64,000 nucleotides of DNA from Pomphorhynchus laevis (Eukaryota; Acanthocephala; Palaeacanthocephala; Echinorhynchida; Pomphorhynchidae), in contig WNNJ02000417.1 of the NCBI GenBank assembly GCA_012934845.2, positions 62,001 through 126,000 of the forward strand, read 5' to 3'. The notes under the pieces were generated by a model. That model was not told the origin of the DNA and did not search any database. It was given only the letters and a program-made list of their open reading frames with translations. Shown in pieces: positions 55,765-64,000 of this stretch (the stretch's first letter is position 1; every line of letters begins with the position of its first letter). The position numbers and the translations under genes were made by a program.

Positions 55765-56560
55765 GCAACTCCTTCTGGCAGCATAAAATCATCACTTCAT
55801 TCAACTCTAAGACTCTCTGGCATACTTTTAACTCAATCCTTGCTCGCTCCTCTTCGCCGTGCAACATCAATGCCAATGATTATTCGTCATTTCTCCAGAC
55901 TAAAGTATCCACGTTGCTCTCTCACACCCCGGTCTCCATTTTATTTTACTCTGCCCAGTCTAATCTTATCCTTCCGGAACTCTTTCATTTTCTCCATGTC
56001 TCACCTACAGAAGTATCATCTGTCCTCATGTTCTTGCCCAACAAAACCTCACCTACCGATCCCCTGCCTACTCACATATTAAAATCTATATGCTCATCGA
56101 TACCCCTATGTCTCACAACCTTGTTTAACTCGTCCATCCGCAGTCGTATCTTCCATTCACACTGGAAATCAGCAATCGTTCGTCCCCTCCTTAAAAACAA
56201 TCGCTCGACCCCTCCTTTCCTTCAAGCTATCGCCCCATTTCGCTACTCCCTACTTTTTCTAAGCTCTTAGAACGCATCATCTTAATACAAATCAACGCTT
56301 ATCCTCCCTTGACCTCTCCTCCGCATTCGACATTGTCGATCACTCCGTCCTCCTTTCTCGCCTTCGTTATCTTTACGGCTTTTGTTCCTCCTCCGTAGCA
56401 TGGTTCGCCTCATATCTATCCGACCATTCCTTTCGCGTCTGTTCTAATTCCTCATCATTCCCTCCCATCCCTATTTTTTGCGGGTCTCACGAGGTTCAGT
56501 CCTAGGTCCCCTGCTTTTCTCTCTTGTTCTTGGCGATCTCTCTCCGTTTATATTGAATTA
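55700..56560 (+). pseudogene. L2-type LINE, subfamily B2, copy III (fragment with internal deletion)
   Basis: LRTKCNSFWQHKIITSF, then SSFLQTKVSTLLSHTP, LFHFLHVSPTEVSSVLM, ILKSICSSIPLCLTTLF and SHWKSAIVRPLLK, then a frameshift. About 90 codons between IQIN and DLSSAFDIVDHS are deleted. The sequence stops before the YADD block at about 56,560, where a palindromic GGGTACCC block begins. Confidence 0.8.
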
Positions 56561-56570
56561 TAAACGCAGA

Positions 56571-56710
56571 TAAGGGTACCCCATAGCCAAGGGTACCCTT
56601 ATAAACGCAATTATAAGGGTACCCCATAGCCAAGGGTAGCCTTATATGGTAAGGGTACCCTTGGCTATGGTACCCTTACCATAGCCAAGGGTACCTCTTG
56701 GCTATAGTAG
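56571..56710. repeat. Nested inverted GGGTACCC repeat block
   Basis: The words AAGGGTACC, CCATAGCCAAGGGTA and TTGGCTATGG recur in both orientations at least six times between 56,571 and 56,710, giving several overlapping hairpins. It lies exactly between the truncated B2 copy III and the RLE fragment. Confidence 0.85.
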
Positions 56711-56717
56711 CCTGTCT

Positions 56718-57818
56718 GCAGCAACGATATCACTAATACATAGATTAGGTGCTGTACATCCTCATATAAATCAGCGTTGGTATGCAGTTGTATCATGTGT
56801 TGGCTCACCCGAGGATGTTTATGACTTTTTCAAATCGTTGCAATCTATAGGCCGGAATACGGGTTTAAATATCAATGTCAACAAGTGTACAGCTCTGGTT
56901 AATGCCCACATTATTTTTGAATGTGCTTCACATGCTACCTTAGGGATTCATGTCGTATCTAATGATGTAGAACTTTTAGGAGCTCCCATTGTTTTTGGTT
57001 CGTTTGATAAAGATTGGGAAATTGCACAAGCAACTCGTTGGTTGTCGATATTTTATGTAAAGTCTCTAGCGATTTACGGCAGTTAGCGTTCTTAGCATTT
57101 TTAGCATCAGTGCAAAATAAGTGGACTCATTTACAACGAACATGTAAGTGTGAATGCGAAGGGTTTTCTTTACTAGAAGATTCCATACAGAAAAAAATGA
57201 TCCCCAAAATAACTGGTTTTTATTTACATAAGTGTTGGAGTGATGTCGCAATTCTGCCCTTCTCAATGGGAGGTTTGGGAATATCAAATCCATATAAGAA
57301 AACCAAATCTGAATGGGGATGTTCTTCTTTGCTATGTAAGCACTTATTCGATTTTGGTAACGAAGGCGACATTGATACCATCCAGAAGCAGTCAATAGTC
57401 GAAATTAAAAAACTAAAGAATCTCCGGGATGCCGAAAAATATTCGTCACTTCCAAATTTATTGGACCAATACAAACAGGTAATTTTACAGCATGCAGCTC
57501 GAAAGGGCGCGTCCACTTGGCTATCTGATTGCCCTAGTGATGATCCTAAATTTCGCTTAAGCAATCGAGCATTTTCTGATGTCCTCTCTCTCAGATATGG
57601 GGTGGAAATTTTAAATTCTTCAGGCAAATATGTATGTGGGAAAGTTCTTAGTGTTCTTCATTCATTATTGTGCAAATGCAGAAGTAAATCAATAGTAAGG
57701 AACAACGTGATCAGAGACATTTTCGCCAAACTAACTTTTGAGGTGTGCTCATCAACTTCAAGTGAGCCCGTTCTTTCTCCCGTTGATCCATCTATTCAAT
57801 TCAGTTCTTCCACCACAT
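56718..57818 (+). pseudogene. RLE-type LINE, family 2, copy III, part 1
   Basis: RT end: INQRWYAVVSCVGSPEDV occupies the position of QRWYADDSNFVGS, so the catalytic Asp-Asp is Val-Val. Then INVNKCTALV, ASVQNKWTHLQRTCK, LPFSMGGLGISNPYKK and DVLSLRYGVEILN with a CKCRS knuckle and NNVIRDIFAKL. There are two frames (to 57,086 and from 57,014). It ends at about 57,818, where L2 ORF1 sequence begins. Confidence 0.8.
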
Positions 57819-57943
57819 TTTTCCTGATGATAACCCATCACTCTTCAATAGTATCGCTCCTGTATCCTTTATTCGTTTAAACAAATCCACTAAATCAAAT
57901 CGTTTAAACAAATTATTTATTCATTTAAACAAATCCACTAAAT
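57819..57943 (+). mobile_element. L2-type LINE, subfamily B1, copy III, ORF1 fragment before the SINE
   Basis: Starts at TTCCTGATGATAACCCATCA, matching ORF1 of copy II at about 45,418, so the element is 5' truncated. AAACAAATCCACTAAAT words are repeated (57,887-57,943) around the SINE insertion point. Continues at 58,537. Confidence 0.75.
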
Positions 57944-58300
57944 TCTTCTGATTGTGACACGACATTATCCTCACATGTATTGTTCCTATTCTTGATACAG
58001 CAGGCGCTACTAATCAGTCTGGGTGGGTCTCATCAGCTGCTGACCCAGACCTACATTTCGACCCTTATTTTCTGCTTTCTCCGTATACTGGTGCTGATCG
58101 GATTCGAACTTATGACGTCTGTATCGCGATTCAACGCTACATCCACTCAGCTGGCTGCTCCAGAGGTGTAGATATACATTTCTGTATATTGCTTTTGGTA
58201 CGGGATCGTATTCTAACTATCTATTAGAAACCTACCTAGTTGTGTGATCCGCTAGCCGGATCACTGATTTTTCATGCTGCCACTTGCAATGAATGTTTTT
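57944..58300 (-). mobile_element. tRNA-derived SINE
   Basis: On the minus strand a tRNA-like head at about 58,162-58,088 has an A-box-like AGCTGAGTGG (near 58,153-58,144) and a canonical B box AGTTCGAATCC (near 58,109-58,099). The body contains GGTCTGGGTCAGCAG with CTGATGAGACCC and ACTGATTAGTAGCG, then a 3' part TGTATCAAGAATAG to 57,944. Sequence 58,163-58,300 lies upstream of the head. This is inserted in ORF1 of an L2 element. It is probably mobilised by a LINE in trans. Confidence 0.7.
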
Positions 58301-58532
58301 AATTTAACTTGATTACATCTGTGAGCTGAAATTCTTCTGATTGTGGCACGACATTATCCTCACAGGTATTGTTCCTATTCTTGATACAGCAGGACGCTAC
58401 TAATCAGTCTGACTGATTATTTAGACTGATTAGTAGCGTCCTGCTGTATAAAGAATAGCAACAATACCTGTGAGGATAATGTCGTGCCACAATCAGAAGA
58501 ATTTCAGCTCACAGATGTAATAATGTTAAATT
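58301..58532. repeat. Large inverted repeat of SINE 3' sequence, about 110-bp arms
   Basis: Arms 58,301-58,410 and 58,423-58,532 are reverse complements with few mismatches around a 12-nt spacer. The left arm from about 58,335 is a direct repeat of 57,950-58,016, i.e. the SINE 3' body, so an extra SINE piece was copied and then folded back. Confidence 0.9.
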
Positions 58533-58804
58533 AAATCCACTAAATCCAATCATCTCAGACCTCCACTCTTAAAAATAGTTTTCCGACATAGTTCACATGC
58601 CTCTTCAGTACTCTCCCAACGTTTTAAACTTCTTACCACTTCATCTACTTGCCGTATCTTTCCTGACCGCTCCCTTTCTGATATTGCCCAGCTCAATTTA
58701 GCTCGCATTGAAAAACATCGACGTGAAACAAACGGCGAGTCATCCTTATCTATACGTCAAATCAACGGAAATTTTCACGTTCTTCACACAAGGCCAAAAA
58801 TTCG

Positions 58805-61711
58805 ATGGCGTCCCATCTCTCCACCTTGTCTTCTTCACTAGTCGATCTCGCTCCTAAGCATACTTTTCGTCTTAGTCTATATAATACTCGCTCCATTCTT
58901 CATAAAGCTGATATGCTTCTCGATATCTTCGATCAATTATCTATCGATATTCTCTGCATTACCGAATCCTGGCACTCTGACTCCGACGATCTTGCTATTC
59001 GTCGTCTATGTCGCTCTGGTTGTTCTCTCGTTGAATCAGCTCGTCAAATTACATCTCATACATCTACTGCGTCAAACCATGGCGGTATTGTTGCCATTGC
59101 TCGTCACCCAATGTCTTTACGTTAAATCAACGTTAACATCCGTTACACTTCGCTCGAATTACTCATATGCAGATAATCAACGCTTTTCCTTCTGGAACTT
59201 GTGATTGTATACCGTCCAGGTTCAGTTGCCCCATCACGTATCTTCTTTAACGACCTTGCAGATCTAATGTCTCACTGTTCATTGTCTTATACTCATTCTT
59301 TTGTTCTCGGTGACTTTAACATTCGTCTTGATCGCCCGTCTGACACTGACTCTATCACTTTAACTAATCTTTTTTCTGATTTTAACTATAAATTACTTTC
59401 AACAATCCCAACTCATATTCTCGGAGGTGCTCTCGACATCATTGCTGTTCCTAACTGCTTAAATGACTATACCTCCTTGTTAATTACTGATCCTGGTTTG
59501 TCCGATCATTTTCTTGTCATTCTTACTCTTACTCGTCCCCATCCTCCTTCTCCGCCTTTACCTTTATCTACACCAAGTCGACCCTGGAAGCTTCTCGATA
59601 TCCCTATTCTCTGCACAGCCTTACTCAATTCTTCACTCTTTTCACTTCCTCTTAACTATCTCTCTCCCGATGATCTCTGCATTCTGTTTGATTCTGAACT
59701 TACGTCGATCCTCAATAACCTTCTGCCTAGTCGACTTCGAGGTTCCCAGCGCTTGCGCCATGCTCCCTTGTTCGATTCTGACTGTAGTCTTTCTAAGCGT
59801 CGACTCCGTCACTCATTTCGTATGTACAAACGCTTTCTTAAACGTTCTTCCAACTCACTTTCTCCAAATCTTGGTGATTCCTACTTTTCTCAACGCCGTT
59901 CACATCTCATTCTTATACGTACTAAACGTACTCTCTTTTGGCGAAATCAACTCGAGTCATCTTCCAACTCCAAATCTCATTGGAAAATCATGAACTCAAT
60001 TCTTTCACGATCATCCACCCCTTGTAATATAGATTCTGATGAATTTTCTTCTTATCTACAAACTAAGCTATCTAATTTACTTTTCCTACTACCCATAGTC
60101 CCCTTGTACCCACTCTTATCTTTAAATAATTCCCTCCCAGAACTATTCCACCTTCTTCCCGTTTCGTCTGATGAAGTTTCTTCGGTACTGCTGTCATTAC
60201 CTAATAAAACCTCTCCTTCTGACCCAATTCCCACTCACTTGCTTAAAAATATCTGCTCCTCTATCTTACCCTTCCTAACCACATTGTTCAACTCGTCCAT
60301 CCGTAGCCGTACATTTCCTTCCATCTGGAAATGCGCCACTGTTCGTCCTCTCATCAAAAAGCAATCTCTCGACTCCTCACTACCATCTTCGTACCGTCCT
60401 ATTTCACTTCTCCCAACCCTCTCTAAACTCCTTGAGCGTCTCGTTCTTAAGCAAGTTAATACATATCTCTATTCCTCTAACTTATTTCCTCCCTTCCAAG
60501 CCGCTTTTCGCTCTAATTACTCTACCGAAATTGCATGTCTTAAAGTTTATAACGACTTACTCATATCGCGCGATCATAAATTATGTAGTGTCATAGTTTC
60601 TCTTGATCTATCGTCTGCTTTTGACATCGTCGATCACTCGATTCTTCTCCATCGCCTTCGTCATGATTATGGCCTCTCTTTACCCACTGTATCATAGTTT
60701 TCTTCATATCTATCAAACCGTACATTTCGCGTATATTCTAACTCTTCTCTCTATCCTTCGTCCATTCCGTCCGGTGTTCCACAAGGCTCCGTATTAGGCC
60801 CTATACTTTTCTCTCTTCTTCTTGGTGATTTGTCTTCGATTTCTCATAAATTTAACTTCAATGTTATGCAATATGCTGATGACATTCTCATCTATGCTCA
60901 TGCACCTGTTTATCGTATTCACGATCTTAGTGTTTCCGCTTCGGACTGTCTTGTCTCAATTTCCAATCATCTTTCTTCCCTTCGCCTTTCTCTGAATCCT
61001 GATAAATCCAAAATTATGTGGATCCTACCTCGACGCCTCGGCTTCGAACCTCCCTCCGTATCATTAAATTCTACAATTCTTCCTATCGTTGATAATCTCG
61101 TTTTCCTAGGCTTCCATTTTGACAACCGACTTTCACTTAAACCTTTCGTTAGAGATAAAGTACGCTCATCTACCTTGATACTCCGCAACCTCCGTCAAGT
61201 TCGTAGATTGATCGATTTCCCTTATTGTATGACTCTCATATCATCTCTCCTTTTTTCTAGACTCGATTATTGTCTTAGTCTATTTTCCAACTCACCTAAA
61301 TCCACTCTTCTTCCCCTACAACGCATCGTCAACGCAGCCGTCCGAATTCTCCTCCGTCTTCGTCGTTTTGATCATACATCCTACCATCTTGCTTCTCTCG
61401 ATTTGCCTACAATTTATTGTCGTGTTCAAATTCGTCTTCTTATCGTTGCTTTCCGCCTTGTAACTTTTCATACCCCTTCATTTCTCAACCTTCCTTTTCT
61501 TGATAATTCTCGTCCTGTTTACTGTTCCTTGCGTTCTTGTAATTCCCTTCTTTTACATGTCCCAAACTACTCTACCTCCTTTGGACTCCGCTCCTTCCTG
61601 GTGTCTGCTCCTCTATCGTGGAATCATCTGCCCATTCATATACGCCAATCAACTTCCCTGCAGTGCTTCAAACGACAAATCCGATCCCATTTTAACAATT
61701 TATCTGATTGA
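58805..61711 (+). pseudogene. L2 copy III ORF2, endonuclease-RT with three stops
   Basis: One frame of about 969 codons from MASHLSTLSSS to HFNNLSD. Endonuclease: NTRSILHK, TESWHSDSDD, NHGGIVAIARH, IVYRPGS, VLGDFNIRL and GLSDHFLV. RT: YRPISLLPTLSKLLERL, SLDLSSAFDIVDHS, GVPQGSVLGPILFSLLLGDL and QYADDILIYAHAP. The TAA codons at 59,123 and about 59,174 and the TAG at 60,695 are the only in-frame stops. The catalytic residues of both domains are present. Confidence 0.88.
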
Positions 61712-61740
61712 CTTTTTCATTTTTGTTTGTGGACTTGTAA

Positions 61741-61757
61741 GCGTACAGCTTGTACGC
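61741..61757 (+). other. L2 copy III 3'-end hairpin
   Basis: GCGTACA-GCT-TGTACGC, 7-bp stem, preceded by CTTGTAA and followed by ATTTGCCACATTAAATAA. Confidence 0.65.
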
Positions 61758-61795
61758 ATTTGCCACATTAAATAAATTTGTATTATTATTTGATC

Positions 61796-62245
61796 GTCTA
61801 AGTCTTGTGTTCGGGGTTGTTTGTCGTCTCGTCTGAGCGGTCCTACGTGGACATATCTGTATTCAAATAACACGCTCGTTCCTATGTCACAATAACCCCA
61901 CGATCATCGTTCAGTTACAACGAGAATCTAAAAAGGCTAAGTACTCCAAACGGATATCCAAGATCGAAAGAGCAACATTCATACCGGTTATTTTGTCAAT
62001 ACAAGGTGGCTTAGGTTATTATGCAGAACAGTTGGTAAAACGCTTAGCAAAAGTCGTATCCGTGAAAAGAGAGTGTCGTTACATTGATGGGATTTGCCGA
62101 TTTAGACGTTGTATTAAAGTAGCTCTCGTGATGGCTTGCTCATGGTGTCTCAAAATGTTTTTACGGTATTGTTACTTTTGTTATGTTTCTGCAGTGTTTT
62201 TGTCAAATAAATCGTTTTACTTTAAAAAAATATTATTATTTTGAC
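61796..62245 (+). pseudogene. RLE-type LINE, family 2, copy III, part 2 (C-terminus and 3' end)
   Basis: SERSYVDISVF parallels FERTFLDVVVF of copy IV. Then ESKKAKYSKRISKIERATF and a segment with IQGGLGYYAEQLVKRLAK correspond to the ESRKNAKYEER and SGGIGP regions. It ends with a TTTAAAAAAATATTATTATT tail. There are frame breaks. Confidence 0.75.
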
Positions 62246-62249
62246 AAGG

Positions 62250-64000
62250 ACCAAAAACGCCGTCGCGAGGAAAACGGCGAAACATCACTCGCCATCCGAA
62301 ACATAGACGGAAATTTTCAAGTTGTCCACACCCGTCCAAAAATTCGATGGCGCTCCATCTCTCCTATGTGTCTTCTCCACTAGAATCTTTCGCCACAGCA
62401 CACGGTTTCCGCCTCGGTCTCCACAACACTAGATCTATTCTCAATAAATTCGATCTTATCCTCAACCCATTCACCAAGCATTCCATCGATCTCTTCTGCC
62501 TCACCGAATCCTGGCACTCAGATTCCGACGACCTTTTCATTCGCCGTCTGCTCTCTGCCGGTTTCTCCCTAGTCGAATCCGCCCGCCCCCTCAGCTCATG
62601 CCGTTCTAAATCTTCTAATCATGGCGGCATCGTCGCATTCGCGCGTCACCCAGCGTCTCTTCGCAAAATCAATCCTCCTTTCAGTCCTTGCTATTTTGAA
62701 TTGCTCACTTGTCGTTATTCTAACACGATCACTCTAGATCTCGCCATTGTATACCGTCCTGGTTCATCAGCTCCTACAGCCTTATTTTTACCGAACTCGC
62801 TGACCTCCTTCCTCATTGTTCTTTGTCCTCAATCCCTTCACTCGTTCTAGGCGACTTCAATATCCGCCTAGACCGCCCCTCTTCCACAGATTCCATCCGC
62901 TTCATCAACATTCTATCCAACTACAATTACAAACTAATCTCCACTGCCTTTACACATATACTTGGTGGGGCACTCGACATTATCGCTGTCCCCGATCATT
63001 TTGCTGGCTACATCTCACTGTCCATATCTGATCCTGGTCTATCCGATCACTTTCTTATCACCCTTGATCTCACTCGTAAACACACCCCTACTCACACACC
63101 TACAATCTTACGTCGCCCTTGGAGAAATCTTGACCTCTCCCTTCTCTGCTCTGCCTTATTCAAATCGTCTCTATCATTACCCACAATAACATATTCATCT
63201 CCTCACGATCTCGCCTTTCGTTTCGACTCTGAACTCACATCCACTCTCGATATTCCCTTGCCCTTCAAGTCTCACCCACACCATCGCTTGCACCGTGCCC
63301 CATGGCTTGACATCCAATGCCTACTCTCAAAGCGTCGACTCCGCCATGCTTTTCGAGTCTGTCACCGCTCTCTTAGACGGGATTTCCCCCGATCACTCCG
63401 TCTTTCCGTGATACCTATCCTGCTCAACGGCGGTCTCATCTCAACCTACTACGTACCAAATGCAACTCCTTCTGGCAGCATAAAATCATCACTTCATTCA
63501 ACTCTAAGACTCTCTGGCATACTTTTAACTCAATCCTGGCTCGTTCCTCTACGCCGTGCAACATCAGTGCTAATGATTATTCGTCATTTCTCCAGACTAA
63601 AACATCCACGCTGCTCTCTCACAGAGAGCAGCGTGGATTTTCTTCCTCCTCCGTAGCATGGTTCGCCTCATATCTATTCAACCGTTCCTTTCGCGTCCGT
63701 TCTAATTCCTCATCATCCCCTCCCATCCCTATTTTTTGCGGGGTCTCACAAGGTTCAGTCCTAGGTCCCCTGCTTTTCTCTCTTTTGCTTGGCGATCTCT
63801 CTCCATATATCAAACCTTACTCGTTTAACGTCATGCAATACGCTGATTACATTCTAATCTATTCTCATGCACCCGCACATCGCATACACGATATCGGCAT
63901 TTCTGCCTCCAACTGTCTTTCTTCTATCTACAAACGTCTCTCCAATCTCCATCTCGTTCTAAACGCCGAAAAGTCCAAAATAATGTGGATCCTTCCCCGT
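62250..64000 (+). mobile_element. L2-type LINE, subfamily B2, copy IV (rearranged, runs off the window)
   Basis: The ORF1 tail (KRRREENGETSLAI to 62,383) overlaps the ORF2 ATG (62,347) by 37 nt. Endonuclease: HNTRSILNK, TESWHSDSDD, NHGGIVAFARH and IVYRPGS, then a frameshift, VLGDFNIRL and GLSDHFLITL. At 63,604-63,638 a 16-bp fold-back replaces about 200 codons and joins the segment before the RT to the middle of the RT. The RT motif at about 63,838 reads YADYILIY, with a catalytic Asp lost. At least two frame breaks. Confidence 0.85.
63604..63638. repeat. Fold-back palindrome at a deletion junction in B2 copy IV
   Basis: Arms 63604-63619 and 63623-63638 are exact reverse complements around CAC. 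B2 copies I and III contain only the left arm followed by normal sequence. Confidence 0.92.

Larger units (their letters stand above)
58537..61795 (+). mobile_element. L2-type LINE, subfamily B1, copy III, main part
   Basis: Resumes at AAATCCACTAAATCCAATCA with the ORF1 C-terminus, then ORF2, the 3' hairpin and a TTTGTATTATTATT tail. It is inserted into RLE copy III, which continues at 61,796. Confidence 0.85.

Noticed and set aside
58021-58060. Hammerhead-like CTGATGA in the SINE body
   Set aside because: No GAAA after a closing stem; the CTGATGAGACCC instead pairs with the nearby GGTCTGGGTC as a simple hairpin.
58088-58162. A functional tRNA gene
   Set aside because: A and B boxes are present, but the acceptor and anticodon stems do not pair well and the head continues into a SINE body, so it is annotated as a SINE.

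Overview
This is a very AT-rich animal (metazoan-type) nuclear segment with two recognisable host genes, the edge of a third, and otherwise almost wall-to-wall non-LTR retroelements. The host genes were found by chaining small exons with matching splice phases. LEO1 (Paf1 complex) lies on the minus strand in seven exons, and five of its six introns are only 39-55 nt long. A Spen-family RNA-binding gene follows on the same strand, its ATG only 80 nt beyond the LEO1 stop. A MIOS-like (GATOR2) exon sits on the plus strand at the left edge. Tiny introns and tight gene spacing point to a small invertebrate with a compact gene layout. I cannot place it further.

Layout. 1-111 MIOS-like exon (+). 848-1709 Spen exons 2-5 (-). 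1710-9685 Spen intron 1, filled with Penelope-like (PLE) tails, a PLE reverse transcriptase (RT) fragment and a decayed RLE-type (R2-like) LINE. 9686-9801 Spen exon 1. 9882-10259 LEO1 exon 7. 10260-23312 a 13-kb LEO1 intron holding a CR1-type LINE, PLE copies, another decayed RLE LINE and arrays of PLE tails. 23313-24442 LEO1 exons 1-6.

From about 24.8 kb to the right edge no host gene is visible. This part is a graveyard of nested LINEs. CR1-type elements: one looks intact at 25.4-29.8 kb, with others at 29.9-30.5, 32.9-34.3 and 47.0-51.4 kb. L2-type elements form two subfamilies, called B1 and B2 here. B1 copies are at 34.5-34.9, 35.2-39.8, 43.9-47.0 and 57.8-61.8 kb; B2 copies are at 30.5-32.9, 40.5-42.2, 55.6-56.6 and 62.2-64.0 kb. 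RLE-type LINEs of a second family with a Cys-rich N-terminus are at 34.9-43.9 (in three pieces), 51.4-54.8 and 56.7-62.2 kb (in two pieces). There is also a PLE tail and a tRNA-derived SINE.

The CR1 and L2 families share an ORF1 zinc-finger pattern, a 25-37 nt ORF1/ORF2 overlap, a 5'-terminal motif and a 3'-terminal hairpin whose stem shows compensatory changes. A second theme is frequent perfect fold-back palindromes (arms 11-16 bp, loops 1-6 nt). Several lie inside RT genes exactly where sister copies have none, so they look like a mutational signature rather than functional sites.
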